A DNA stretch of 64,000 nucleotides from Pseudomonas sp. BMS12 (lineage in GTDB: Bacteria > Pseudomonadota > Gammaproteobacteria > Pseudomonadales > Pseudomonadaceae). A program made the position numbers and the translations under genes. The notes under the pieces are model-generated. The model saw nothing but the letters and a program-made list of their open reading frames with translations. It was not told the DNA's origin and did not search any database. Shown here piece after piece: positions 45,181-53,500 of this stretch. How positions within the stretch are numbered: position 1 is the first letter of the stretch; every line of letters begins with the position of its first letter. Location: contig NZ_LSOF01000019.1 in assembly GCF_001592875.1 (NCBI RefSeq), forward strand, positions 92,298 through 156,297. Direction: 5' to 3'.

Positions 45181-45207
45181 GCAGGCGCGAGCCAGGCTCG
45201 CGCCTGC
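45181..45207 (+). terminator. Hairpin after ladS
   Basis: Stem GCAGGCGCGAG/CTCGCGCCTGC (11 bp) with a 5-nt loop, starting 9 bp past the stop codon. No T tract follows. Confidence 0.6.
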
Positions 45208-45317
45208 ATGGCCCGCAGTGTTGCGCAGGGCGCTGCGAAATCCCCCGCTAACGGTCAAGCCGATTAGATAGAACCGCCATATTTGGCGGAAATACCCTTT
45301 CCATAAAGAAATGAACC

Positions 45318-45352
45318 GTGATTCACTATCGGTAATTACTGAATCCGGATTC
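45318..45352 (+). promoter_or_regulatory. Putative operator upstream of the TetR gene
   Basis: Two palindromes: GTGATTCAC (45318-45326) and the perfect GAATCCGGATTC (45341-45352), ending 5 bp before the TetR start codon. A further inverted repeat CCGCCA-TATT-TGGCGG (45274-45289) lies upstream. These are good candidates for TetR autoregulation sites. Confidence 0.5.
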
Positions 45353-45357
45353 ACTTT

Positions 45358-45987
45358 ATGAGCAACCAAGCTACTCGCCTCGACCGAGCCCAGGAACTGC
45401 GCGAACGCATTCTCGTCTGCGCCCACCAGCGGGTCAGTGAAGGTGGCTTCGCCAACCTGACCATGCAGGCCCTGGCCGAGGATGCCGGGATCGCCACCGG
45501 TAGCCTGTACCGCCACTTCAGCGGCAAGGGCGAGCTGGCGGCGGAAGTCTTCAGCAATGCCTGCCGTATCGAAGTGGACGCCCTGGCTGCCGTACTGCGC
45601 GGCGCGGGCAGTCCCGTCGAGCGTCTGGCCGCAGGGCTCGACCAGTTCGCCAGTCGTGCCTGGCACAGTCGGCGCCTGGCCTTCGCCCTGATCGCCGAAC
45701 CGGTCGATCCGGAAGTCGACGAGCAACGCCTGCTGTATCGCGAGGCCTACGCCGAGCTGTTCATCGACCTGCTCGAGGAGGGCGTGCGCAGCGGCGTGTT
45801 CCGCGTGAGCCAGGTCAACCTGGTGGCCGCCTGCCTGGTCGGCGCCATCGCCGAGGCCTTGGTAGGCCCGCTTTCCCCTCCGGCTCGCGCCGCGCGCGAG
45901 GCCGGTCAGCCGGTGGTGGACCTGGCCACCGTCAGCCAATCCCTGATCACCTTTTGCCTGCGCGCCGTCGGCGCCCCGGAGTCCTGA
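45358..45987 (+). CDS. TetR family transcriptional regulator
   Basis: A 209-aa regulator with an N-terminal TetR DNA-binding domain (FANLTMQALAEDAGIATGSLYRHFSGKGEL, residues about 28-57, given here in two contexts: helix-turn-helix ALAEDAGIATGSLYRHF). The C-terminal ligand domain is of unknown specificity. It is 1 bp upstream of the AidB-like acyl-CoA dehydrogenase gene on the same strand, and palindromes precede its start, so autoregulation of the two-gene unit is likely. A fatty-acyl-type ligand is suggested only by the neighbour. Confidence 0.9.
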   Translation: MSNQATRLDRAQELRERILVCAHQRVSEGGFANLTMQALAEDAGIATGSLYRHFSGKGELAAEVFSNACRIEVDALAAVLRGAGSPVERLAAGLDQFASRAWHSRRLAFALIAEPVDPEVDEQRLLYREAYAELFIDLLEEGVRSGVFRVSQVNLVAACLVGAIAEALVGPLSPPARAAREAGQPVVDLATVSQSLITFCLRAVGAPES

Positions 45988-45988
45988 G

Positions 45989-47638
45989 ATGTCCCTGCAC
46001 GAATTCGCCGAAACCCACGAAGTATTCAACCAGGTGCCCTCGCTGGATGGCGCCAACCTGTACCGGGTCGACCTGCCGCTGCAGGAATGGACGCGGCGCT
46101 TCGGTGGCGGCTGGGCTGAGGACAAACTGGATGCCTATGGCGCCTTGGCTGGCGGCCCGCTGATGCAGGCCGGCTTCCTCGCCAACGAGAACAAGCCGGT
46201 GTTCAAGAGCCACGATCGCTACGGCCACCGCGTCGATCTGGTGGAGTTTCACCCGGCCTACCACGAGCTGATGCGCATGGCCATCGAACACGGTATCCCT
46301 TCGCTGCCCTGGACCGACCCGCGTGAGGGCGCCCAGGTGGCCCGCGCCGCGCTGAACTACCTGCACAACCAGCCCGAGGCCGGCAATGCCTGCCCGCTGA
46401 CCATGACCTACGCCGCCGTGCCGGCGCTCAAGCTGCAGCCGAACCTGGCCGAGATCTGGTTGCCGAAGATTCTCGCCACCGAGTACGACCCCCGCAACGT
46501 CGGCATCGAACACAAGGCCGGGGTCACCATCGGCATGGCCATGACCGAGAAGCAGGGCGGCACCGACGTGCGTGCCAACACCACCAAAGCCCATCCGCTC
46601 GGCATTCCCGGCCCGGGCCAGGCCTACGAGCTGGTCGGCCACAAGTGGTTCTGCTCGGCGCCGATGTGCGACGCCTTCCTGACCCTGGCCTACACCGACA
46701 AGGGCCTGAGCTGCTTCCTGCTGCCGCGCCATCGCCCGGACGGCACGCGCAACCAGTTCTATATCCAGCGCCTGAAGAACAAGCTGGGCAACTGGGCCAA
46801 CGCCTCCAGCGAGGTGGAATTCCGTGGCGCCCTGGCCTGGATGGTCGGCGAGGAAGGCCGTGGCGTGCCGACCATCATCGAGATGGTCTCGCTGACCCGC
46901 TTCGACTGCATGATCGGCTCCAGCAGCCTGATGCGTCAGGCCCTGACCCAGGCCGCGCACCACTGCGCGCACCGCAAGGTCGGTGGCCGCGTGCTGGCCG
47001 AGCAGCCGCTGATGCAGAACGTGCTGGCCGATCTGGCGTTGGAAAGCGAGGCGGCGCTGGCCCTGACCATGCGCATGGGCAAGGCCCTGGACAACCCGCA
47101 CGACGAGCAGGAGGACAAGTTCGCCCGTCTGGTCACCGCCATCGGCAAATACTGGATCTGCAAACGTGCGCCCGCGATGATCAACGAGGCCCAGGAGTGC
47201 ATGGGCGGCGCCGGCTATGTCGAGGAAACCATCCTGCCGCGTCTGTACCGCGAGGCGCCGGTCAACTCGATCTGGGAAGGCTCGGGCAACGTGCAGTGCC
47301 TGGACGTGCTACGCGCGCTGTCCAAGGAGGCCGGCGTGCTCGATGCGCTGTTCGCCGAGTTGGGTGACGGCCACGGCGACGCCCGTCTAAAAGCTCACAT
47401 CCAGCAGTTGCAGGCGAATTTCCGTGACACCGCCGATATCCAGTACCGCGCCCGCCAGCTCACCGAGGACGTAGCCGTGGCGCTGCAGGCCAAGCTGCTG
47501 CTGGAAGCCGGCAACGCCACTGTCTCCGACGCCTTTATCGCCAGTCGCCTGGGTGAAGGCGGTCGCGTCTACGGCACCCTGCCGCGTGGCGTGGATGTCG
47601 AAGCTCTGGTGGCGCGCAGTACGCCGCACCTGATCTGA
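45989..47638 (+). CDS. AidB-like acyl-CoA dehydrogenase
   Basis: A 549-aa flavoprotein of the acyl-CoA dehydrogenase superfamily, subgroup of AidB (E. coli 541 aa). The AidB-like segments are MAMTEKQGGTDVRANTT, the ECMGGAGYVEETILPRLYRE region, and APVNSIWEGSGNVQCLDVLRAL. AidB is involved in the adaptive response to alkylation, and its relatives are also acyl-CoA dehydrogenases, so the reaction here is uncertain. Directly behind a TetR gene, in one unit with it. Confidence 0.88.
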   Translation: MSLHEFAETHEVFNQVPSLDGANLYRVDLPLQEWTRRFGGGWAEDKLDAYGALAGGPLMQAGFLANENKPVFKSHDRYGHRVDLVEFHPAYHELMRMAIEHGIPSLPWTDPREGAQVARAALNYLHNQPEAGNACPLTMTYAAVPALKLQPNLAEIWLPKILATEYDPRNVGIEHKAGVTIGMAMTEKQGGTDVRANTTKAHPLGIPGPGQAYELVGHKWFCSAPMCDAFLTLAYTDKGLSCFLLPRHRPDGTRNQFYIQRLKNKLGNWANASSEVEFRGALAWMVGEEGRGVPTIIEMVSLTRFDCMIGSSSLMRQALTQAAHHCAHRKVGGRVLAEQPLMQNVLADLALESEAALALTMRMGKALDNPHDEQEDKFARLVTAIGKYWICKRAPAMINEAQECMGGAGYVEETILPRLYREAPVNSIWEGSGNVQCLDVLRALSKEAGVLDALFAELGDGHGDARLKAHIQQLQANFRDTADIQYRARQLTEDVAVALQAKLLLEAGNATVSDAFIASRLGEGGRVYGTLPRGVDVEALVARSTPHLI

Positions 47639-47669
47639 TTGCGCCGCCGCCAGCTGGGCTACGAGACTA

Positions 47670-47694
47670 AGGCTCCGCACCCTGTGCGGGGCCT
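47670..47694. terminator. Terminator between the AidB-like gene and the DUF1275 gene
   Basis: A 10-bp stem (AGGCTCCGCA/TGCGGGGCCT, with one G-T pair) and a 5-nt loop lie between the two convergent coding ends at 47638 and 47703. Confidence 0.6.
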
Positions 47695-47702
47695 CGGTCG
47701 TT

Positions 47703-48368
47703 TCAGGCCCGCTGTTGGCGTCGCCGATAAGCCAGGTAGACGAGCGCCAGCAGCGCGGCCAGCGCGCTCGGCCCGAGCAGGCAGCGATAGCCCCACTCCT
47801 GGTAGCCGAGGGCGCCGAGCAGGCCACCGCCGATAAAGCCGCCGATCAGGATCAGGTACAGCAGGATGCGCCGGCGGTCCGCCGGCTGCCCGCGCAGCTT
47901 CAGGCCGAGCATGATGCCGAGGTCGGTGAACAGCCCGGTGACGTGGGTGGTGCGTACCACGGCGCCGCTGTAGGTGCTGGTCATGGCGTTCTGCAGGCCG
48001 CAGGCGGCCGACGCCAGGAAATGGCCGAGATCGCTGCCGCGCTCCAGCATCAGCATCGCCAGCAGCAGGGCCAGGCTCTCGGTCAGCAGCGCCACACCGT
48101 AGCGCCGCCCGAGTTTGAGCGACTGGTTGCCGATGACGCAGCCGCTGACGGCGGCGCCAACCACGAAGCTCAGCAGAATCAGCAGCAGATGCAGCGCGCT
48201 GCCCAGTTCGCCCTGGGCCAGCTCCACGCCGAGCAGGCTGGAGCTGCCGGACAGGTGCGACACGCCCTGGTGGTTGAAGCCGAGCAGGGCGATGGCGTTG
48301 ACGCTGCCGGCGATCAGGGCCAGGCAGAAGCCGCCGATCTCCACCCAGCGTGGCAGTTGATTGATCAT
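47703..48368 (-). CDS. DUF1275/YoaK family membrane protein
   Basis: A 221-aa protein with about six helices. The family marks include AGSVNAIALLGFNHQGVSHLSGSS at the start (in segments) and RTTHVTGLFTDLGIMLG in the middle. Function unknown; transport is suspected. It lies 67 bp after the MFS gene on the same strand. Confidence 0.87.
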   Translation of the reverse strand: MINQLPRWVEIGGFCLALIAGSVNAIALLGFNHQGVSHLSGSSSLLGVELAQGELGSALHLLLILLSFVVGAAVSGCVIGNQSLKLGRRYGVALLTESLALLLAMLMLERGSDLGHFLASAACGLQNAMTSTYSGAVVRTTHVTGLFTDLGIMLGLKLRGQPADRRRILLYLILIGGFIGGGLLGALGYQEWGYRCLLGPSALAALLALVYLAYRRRQQRA

Positions 48369-48435
48369 GGCGCGACGCCCCCCGGTCGTCGTGGCTCCAG
48401 TTATGCCTGAATTGCCACGGCTGCGCCATGCACCC

Positions 48436-49590
48436 TTAGGAGAAGACCCGCCGCGCCAGCGGCAGCGCGCCCAGGGCGGCCACCACGAACAGGCTGGCCG
48501 CCAGGCATAGAGCCAGTGGCAGGCCTTGCGGGCCGAGGTTCATCAGCGCGCCGCTGAGCAACGGGCCGAGCAGGCTGCCGACGCCCCAGAGCATGCCGAC
48601 GCAGGCGTTGGCGGTGACCAGCTCCGGGCCGCGAAAGCGCTGGCCGATCAGCACCAGCGCCAGGGTGTAGATGCCCCCGGCGGCCGCGCCGAGCAACACC
48701 AGGGCTGGCCACAGCACATCGCGCTGGCCGATCAGCCAGGGCAGGGCCAGGCCTAGGCCCAGGGTCACGACTCCGCAGGCCAGGTGCAGGGTGCGCCGGT
48801 CCATGCGGTCGGACAGCCAGCCCAGCGGCACCTGGAACAGCATGTCGCCGGCCAGGATCACGCTGGCCATCAGCGCCGCCACGCCCAGCGCGTAGCCATG
48901 CCCGCTGGCGTACACCGGGAAGAGCGAGAGCACCACGCTGTCGAAGAAGGCGAAGAACAGCACGCCGAGGCAGAGTGCCGGCGCCACGCGCACGAAGCCG
49001 AGCAGGGAGAAGCGCCGTGGCGCCTCTTCGGCCTCCTCCGGCCAATCTGCCGGCAGGCTGTGCCAGACCAGCGCCAGGGCCAGCAGATTGGCCGTCAGCA
49101 CCAGCAGCACCGGCCAGGTGCTCTGCGCGCCGAACAGGCCGATCATCGCCGGGCCGGCCAGCTGGCAGCCGGTGAAGCAGGCGGCATACAGCGCCACGAT
49201 CTGGCCGCGCTTGCGTTCGTCGCACAGCTCGTTGACCCAGGATTCGCCGAGTATCACCAGTACGCCCATACCCAGGCCCAGCAGCAGGCGGGTCGAGCCC
49301 AGCAGCGCCAGTGAGGGTTGCGCCAGCAGCAGAGCGGCGACGCCCAGCAGGCACAGGGCGAAGCAGGCCAGGTACAGCTGGCGGCCGTTGAAGCGCTTGC
49401 ACAGGCGGTTCACCAGCAGCGCGGCGAGCATCATACCGGCGGCCGGCAGGGCGGACAGAAGGCCGATGGCCAGGCTGCCGGCACCTGTTTGGTGCAGGCG
49501 CAGGGCCACCAGCGGCAGGGTGGAGCCCATGGTCATGCCGACCACGGACACGGCGAAGATCAGCACGCCGAGCAGATAGCGGTTGTTCAT
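48436..49590 (-). CDS. MFS transporter
   Basis: A 384-aa major facilitator with twelve hydrophobic segments. The conserved loop 2-3 is NRLCKRFNGRQL and the fourth-sixth helices include LGLGMGVLVILGESWVNEL; the central GWLSDRMDRRTLH loop matches the second-half signature. The substrate is unknown. It is divergent from the cobalamin riboswitch gene, separated by more than 600 bp. Confidence 0.88.
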   Translation of the reverse strand: MNNRYLLGVLIFAVSVVGMTMGSTLPLVALRLHQTGAGSLAIGLLSALPAAGMMLAALLVNRLCKRFNGRQLYLACFALCLLGVAALLLAQPSLALLGSTRLLLGLGMGVLVILGESWVNELCDERKRGQIVALYAACFTGCQLAGPAMIGLFGAQSTWPVLLVLTANLLALALVWHSLPADWPEEAEEAPRRFSLLGFVRVAPALCLGVLFFAFFDSVVLSLFPVYASGHGYALGVAALMASVILAGDMLFQVPLGWLSDRMDRRTLHLACGVVTLGLGLALPWLIGQRDVLWPALVLLGAAAGGIYTLALVLIGQRFRGPELVTANACVGMLWGVGSLLGPLLSGALMNLGPQGLPLALCLAASLFVVAALGALPLARRVFS

Positions 49591-49702
49591 TTTCTCTCCA
49601 GCCCGTTTGCGGCCCGGGCGCGGCCAAAAAGCGACGGATGCCCACGCACGCTGGCGGGGCGCGTAGGGGAGTCAGGGGCGTTGCGGCGCAGGGCCGCAGG
49701 AC

Positions 49703-49846
49703 TCAGCGCTGAGCGGCTGGCGGAGAGAAGGTGAAGGCGAACAGCACGCTGCGCCGGCGCTTCAGTTTGCTGTCGGCCGGCCGGGTGCGCGCCAGCAGCT
49801 CGGGATCGGGCTGGACGGAGCAGGGCAGGTGGGAGAGCGACAGCAT
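49703..49846 (-). CDS. Possible 47-aa open reading frame upstream of the MFS gene
   Basis: A small frame beginning MLSLSHLPCSVQPDPELL and ending in a basic stretch KLKRRRSVLFAF. No convincing ribosome binding site precedes it and it matches no family that I know. It could be a leader peptide or chance. The surrounding stretch 49591-49949 holds no other coding signal that I can support. Confidence 0.2.
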   Translation of the reverse strand: MLSLSHLPCSVQPDPELLARTRPADSKLKRRRSVLFAFTFSPPAAQR

Positions 49847-49949
49847 GGCGACGAGGCGTGGTTGGAAAGGGGCGCGCAGTCTATGGCGCGCTCTGGGCGG
49901 GGGTCAATGCGCCTCGGACGCCCGGTAACGGGCGCTGTCTTTTCTCCGG

Positions 49950-50150
49950 CGCTGCGGGTAAGGTTGCCGCCGATGGTTCCGCCACGCCCCGCGTGGCCGG
50001 ATGAAAAGGGAACAGGGTGCGGCGCTCGTCGCCAATGCCCTGGCTGCCCCCGCAACTGTAAGCGGCGAACTGCGCCCACACGCCACTGGCCCCTCGGGCT
50101 GGGAAGGCGGGCGAAGTGCCAAGCCGCGAGCCAGGAGACCTGCCATCGCC
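49950..50150 (+). promoter_or_regulatory. Cobalamin (B12) riboswitch
   Basis: The core is very well preserved: GGTTCC near 49975, AAAAGGGAACAGGGTG at 50004 onward, CTGCCCCCGCAACTGTAAGCGG (in halves, 50044-50065), GCCACTGG then GGGAAGGCGGG, and the B12 box GAGCCAGGAGACCTGCC at 50128-50144. Its outer boundaries are estimated. The aptamer ends about 70 nt before the CbiM-like start codon, so B12 binding probably represses translation or transcription of that gene. AAGGAA at 50204-50209 is the ribosome-binding site. Confidence 0.95.
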
Positions 50151-50214
50151 AACGGGCCTATGCCCTCTCCCTCAATCCGGATCGTCGCGCGGTGGGCGCG
50201 GCCAAGGAACCCTT

Positions 50215-50895
50215 ATGCACATCGAACCCGACGTCGTCACGGGCACCAAACTCTTCCTCAGCTATGCAACCGCCGCTGGCGCCCTCGGCCTTACCGCCAA
50301 GCTCGCCCGCGACAGCTTGCGCGACAATGGTGGCGCCACCGCCCTGGCCCTGCGCAGCCTGCTGACCACTGCCCTGGTGTTCTGCTTCTTCGAGGTACTG
50401 CCGCACCATCCGGTGGGCGTCTCGGAAGTTCATCTGATTCTCGGCTCGACCCTGCTGCTGCTGTTCGGCGCCGGCGCGACGGCCATCGGCCTGGCGGCCG
50501 GGTTGCTGCTGCAGGGCCTGTTCTTCGCCCAGTTCGATCTGCCGCAGTACGGCATGAACGTCACCACCCTGCTGGTGCCGCTGTGGGGCATCCATCTGCT
50601 AGCCAAGCGCATCATCCCGGCGCGCACGGCCTATGTGGATACCTCCTACAAGCAGGCCCTGGCGCTGTCCACCGCCTATCAGGGCGGCATCGTCGCCTGG
50701 GTGGCCTTCTGGGCTTTCTACGGCCACGGTTTCAGCAGCGAGAACCTGGCCTCGGTCGGTAGCTTCGGCCTGGCCTACATGAGCGTGATCCTGGTCGAGC
50801 CGCTGATCGACCTGGGCGTGCTGGCCGCCGCCAAGGCCCTGTCGCGCTTCAGCCAGGGCCCGCTGTTCAACGTGCGGCTGCATCAGCCGGCCTGA
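50215..50895 (+). CDS. CbiM-like cobalt ECF permease subunit (S component), stand-alone
   Basis: A 226-aa protein with about six or seven helices. The N-terminus is MHIEPD, keeping the His2 used by CbiM/NikM to bind Co(II)/Ni(II), and the second half (LLVPLWGIHLLAKRIIPART) resembles CbiM. A cobalamin riboswitch precedes it, so a role in cobalt or B12 supply is likely. No CbiN, CbiQ or CbiO gene is found in the window, so it would need components from elsewhere or work alone. AAGGAA precedes ATG 50215; the earlier in-frame ATG at 50116 lies inside the riboswitch. Confidence 0.8.
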   Translation: MHIEPDVVTGTKLFLSYATAAGALGLTAKLARDSLRDNGGATALALRSLLTTALVFCFFEVLPHHPVGVSEVHLILGSTLLLLFGAGATAIGLAAGLLLQGLFFAQFDLPQYGMNVTTLLVPLWGIHLLAKRIIPARTAYVDTSYKQALALSTAYQGGIVAWVAFWAFYGHGFSSENLASVGSFGLAYMSVILVEPLIDLGVLAAAKALSRFSQGPLFNVRLHQPA

Positions 50896-50940
50896 GCCCG
50901 TCTGCGCGCCAGATCGGGAAACCGCTCTGGCGCTATCCAA

Positions 50941-50985
50941 ATGGCCAACGCCAACGCCAACGCCAACGCGTTTGCGCTTGGCCAT
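50941..50985 (+). repeat. AACGCC tandem repeat inside an inverted repeat
   Basis: Four copies of a CCAACG 6-mer (50944-50970) are flanked by ATGGCCAA and TTGGCCAT (50941-50948 and 50978-50985). A separate 8-bp stem GCGCCAGA/TCTGGCGC lies just before (50906-50933). The stretch 50896-51062 has no coding signal that I would back; the stems may be terminators of the CbiM-like gene. Confidence 0.55.
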
Positions 50986-51062
50986 ATCTCCGGCCGTTTC
51001 ACCAGGCCCGTCTTATCGCTCGCGGCACACCAGGGGCTGTTCTGGTGCTGGAGTGTGGGCGC

Positions 51063-51773
51063 TCAGCGCCGCTGCCAGGTCATCTTGCCGGTATTGCTCT
51101 CTGTCACCAGATACGGCTCGCTGAAGTGGTAACGCGCGGCTGGCCGGAACTCGCTGGCGCCTTGCAGCTGGACCAGCAGCAGGTCGCCGTCGCTGCGCCA
51201 GCGGCCGCGGTACTGCAGTTCGCCGGGGCGGTCATAGCTCCACTCGCTGCCACCGGCCACACTGCGTCGCCATTGCTCGATGCTGCCGTCGGCGCGAATG
51301 CGCAGGGTGGTGACGGTGGTCAGCGAGGCGAACTCCAGGCCGGTGCTGTTGGTCATCTGCTCGTAGATCCAGGTGCCGACCAGGGCCGGGTCCTGATTCG
51401 GGTCGGCGGGCGGTGGTGCGGGCGCGATCCGCTGGAACAGCGCCTCGCGCAGCAGGGCTTCACCACTGGCAGGGTCGCGCGCCGCCAGGCTGGCGTTGAG
51501 CATGCCGTCGGCATAGTTGGCGTTCATGTTGGCCAGGATCTGCCCTGAGGCAGGGTCGCTGATCTGCGCCTGCAGGAGCTGGCCATCGAAGGTTCCGCTG
51601 AGCTTGAGGCGCAGGTGCGGGCCTTCCAGGTACTCGCCCTGCACCTGTTGCTCCTGGCTGCGCAGGATCAGTTCGGTAGGCTGGTTGTCGAGGTTGGCCT
51701 GGTAGCGGCCATCCAGTTCGCCGGCCAGGGCTGGCGCGGCGATGAGCAGGCAGAGGATGAACAGGCGGCGCAC
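51063..51773 (-). CDS. Hypothetical secreted protein
   Basis: A 236-aa protein with a signal peptide ending in APALAGE, followed by two similar beta-rich halves. The first (residues 22-110) has DGRYQANLDNQPTEL and PHLRLKLSGTFDGQL, and the second (about 135-236) has WIYEQMTNS and GGSEWSYDRPGELQYRGRW. The start is GTG at 51773 with GGAGAG upstream. The shape resembles lipocalin-like or NlpE-like barrels, but no family can be named. It faces away from amn (divergent). Confidence 0.75.
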   Translation of the reverse strand: MRRLFILCLLIAAPALAGELDGRYQANLDNQPTELILRSQEQQVQGEYLEGPHLRLKLSGTFDGQLLQAQISDPASGQILANMNANYADGMLNASLAARDPASGEALLREALFQRIAPAPPPADPNQDPALVGTWIYEQMTNSTGLEFASLTTVTTLRIRADGSIEQWRRSVAGGSEWSYDRPGELQYRGRWRSDGDLLLVQLQGASEFRPAARYHFSEPYLVTESNTGKMTWQRR

Positions 51774-51920
51774 AGCGACTCTCCACGGGCACGATAGTGA
51801 AAGCCTAGATCGCCTGTGCGCCCCTTGCCCGGTCGCAGCCGGCAAGGCAGTGCCTGAGGCTGGCAAGTCGGGTGTCGCAGGGCGCAAGATAGGGGCATAG
51901 CCCCAGCCAGGAAGCTGCCC

Positions 51921-53396
51921 GTGACTGCCATGCCGCATACCGATTTCGTTGTCGCCGCCACTGCCGAGGAAGCCGTCGAGCGCCTCGCCGAACTCCACCG
52001 CCAGGCTGTCGACGGCCTGAGCCTGGCGCTCAAGCGCTACCTCAAGGAACGTATCCAGCCGAGCGAGAGCGAGCGCGCGCTGTTCCGTTATCCCGAGCTG
52101 CGCCTGACCTACCACTGTCAGGGCGAAGTGCCGAGTACGGTGCGTGCCTACGCCAAAGTCCAGGTGCCGGGTACCTACCGCACCACGGTGACCCAGCCGC
52201 AGGCCTTTCGCGGTTACCTGCTGGACCAGCTGCGGCCGTTGATGGAGGACTTTTCGGTCACCGTCGAGGTTGGCTTCAGCCAGGAGAACATCCCTTACCC
52301 CTACGTGGTCGATCAGGGCGATGAGCTGGCCGGCTCCGGGGTCAGCGCGGCCGAGCTGGCGCGGGTCTTTCCCAGCACCGACCTGTCCGCCGCGACCGAC
52401 TCGGTGGCCGACGGCCTGTATGGCTGGGGCGACAGCAGCGACCTGCCGCTGGCGCTGTTCGATGCGGCGCGCACCGATTTTTCGCTCAAGCGCATCCAGC
52501 ACTACACCGGTAGCGACTGGCGCCACGTGCAGCCGTGGATCCTGCTGACCAACTACCACCGCTACGTCGACCAGTTCATCCGTCACGGCCTGGAGCAGCT
52601 GCGCGACAACCCGCGTTTCGTGCGCATGGTGCTGCCGGGCAACGTGATCATCGAGCGCGGCACCTCCGAGGACGACGCTCAGGCGGTGGCCGACGCGATA
52701 GTCTGGCATCGCTACCAGATGCCGGCCTATCACCTGATCAGCGCCGATGGACACGGCGTAACCCTGGTGAATATCGGCGTCGGCCCGTCCAACGCCAAGA
52801 ACATCACCGACCACCTTGCCGTGCTGCGCCCGCACTGCTGGCTGATGATCGGCCACTGCGGCGGCCTGCGTCAGTCGCAGACCATCGGCGACTATGTGCT
52901 GGCCCACGCCTACATGCGCCGCGACGGCATTCTCGACCGGGTGCTGCCGCCGAACATCCCCATTCCGGCACTGGCCGAAGTGCAGCAGGCCCTGCAGGAA
53001 GCGGCCGCACAGGTCACCGGCGAGCGCGGCGAAACCCTGAAGAAGCGTCTGCGTACCGGCACCGTGCTGACCTACGACGACCGCAACTGGGAGCTGCACT
53101 GGGCCCATGAGCGGCCGCTGATCAACCTCTCCCGCGCGGTGGCGGTGGACATGGAGAGCGGCACCATCGCCGCCCAGGGCTATCGCCTGCGGGTGCCCTA
53201 CGGCACCTTGCTGTGCGTGTCGGACAAGCCCCTGCACAGCGAGATCAAACTGCCCGGCTCGGCCACCGGCTTCTATCAGCGCGCGGTCAGCCAGCACCTG
53301 GCCATCGGCATCAGCGCCCTCGACCTGCTGCGCTGCCAGCTCGACTCGCTGCACTCGCGCAAGCTGCGCAGTTTCGACGAGCCGCCGTTCCGCTGA
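51921..53396 (+). CDS. amn: AMP nucleosidase
   Basis: A 491-aa enzyme splitting AMP into adenine and ribose-5-phosphate, part of purine pool control. It has an N-terminal AMNp_N domain and a C-terminal phosphorylase fold (NIGVGPSNAKNITDHLA, GHCGGLRQSQTIGDYVLA, DMESGTIAAQGYR). E. coli Amn is 484 aa. GTG at 51921 has AGGAAG 6 nt upstream and fits better than ATG at 51930. A long antisense open frame exists opposite but looks like a GC artefact. Confidence 0.96.
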   Translation: MTAMPHTDFVVAATAEEAVERLAELHRQAVDGLSLALKRYLKERIQPSESERALFRYPELRLTYHCQGEVPSTVRAYAKVQVPGTYRTTVTQPQAFRGYLLDQLRPLMEDFSVTVEVGFSQENIPYPYVVDQGDELAGSGVSAAELARVFPSTDLSAATDSVADGLYGWGDSSDLPLALFDAARTDFSLKRIQHYTGSDWRHVQPWILLTNYHRYVDQFIRHGLEQLRDNPRFVRMVLPGNVIIERGTSEDDAQAVADAIVWHRYQMPAYHLISADGHGVTLVNIGVGPSNAKNITDHLAVLRPHCWLMIGHCGGLRQSQTIGDYVLAHAYMRRDGILDRVLPPNIPIPALAEVQQALQEAAAQVTGERGETLKKRLRTGTVLTYDDRNWELHWAHERPLINLSRAVAVDMESGTIAAQGYRLRVPYGTLLCVSDKPLHSEIKLPGSATGFYQRAVSQHLAIGISALDLLRCQLDSLHSRKLRSFDEPPFR

Positions 53397-53500
53397 GGCG
53401 CTTTGTGCCCCGGCGCACAGGATGATGCGTTCGGGCGGCGGCGGGGCGCGCAGTGGGTTAGGCTGCGCTCCCTGTACGCATGACAAGGAGTGTCGTATTC

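Noticed and set aside
50941..50970. A CRISPR-like array
   Set aside because: The repeat unit is 6 bp with no spacers.
50941..51132. A 63-aa plus-strand frame starting MANANANANA
   Set aside because: It is the repeat read as codons, lacks a ribosome site and runs into the coding end of the convergent gene.
51063..53486. An 807-aa antisense frame over amn
   Set aside because: Only its lower end (51063-51773) has a ribosome site and signal peptide; the rest mirrors amn.
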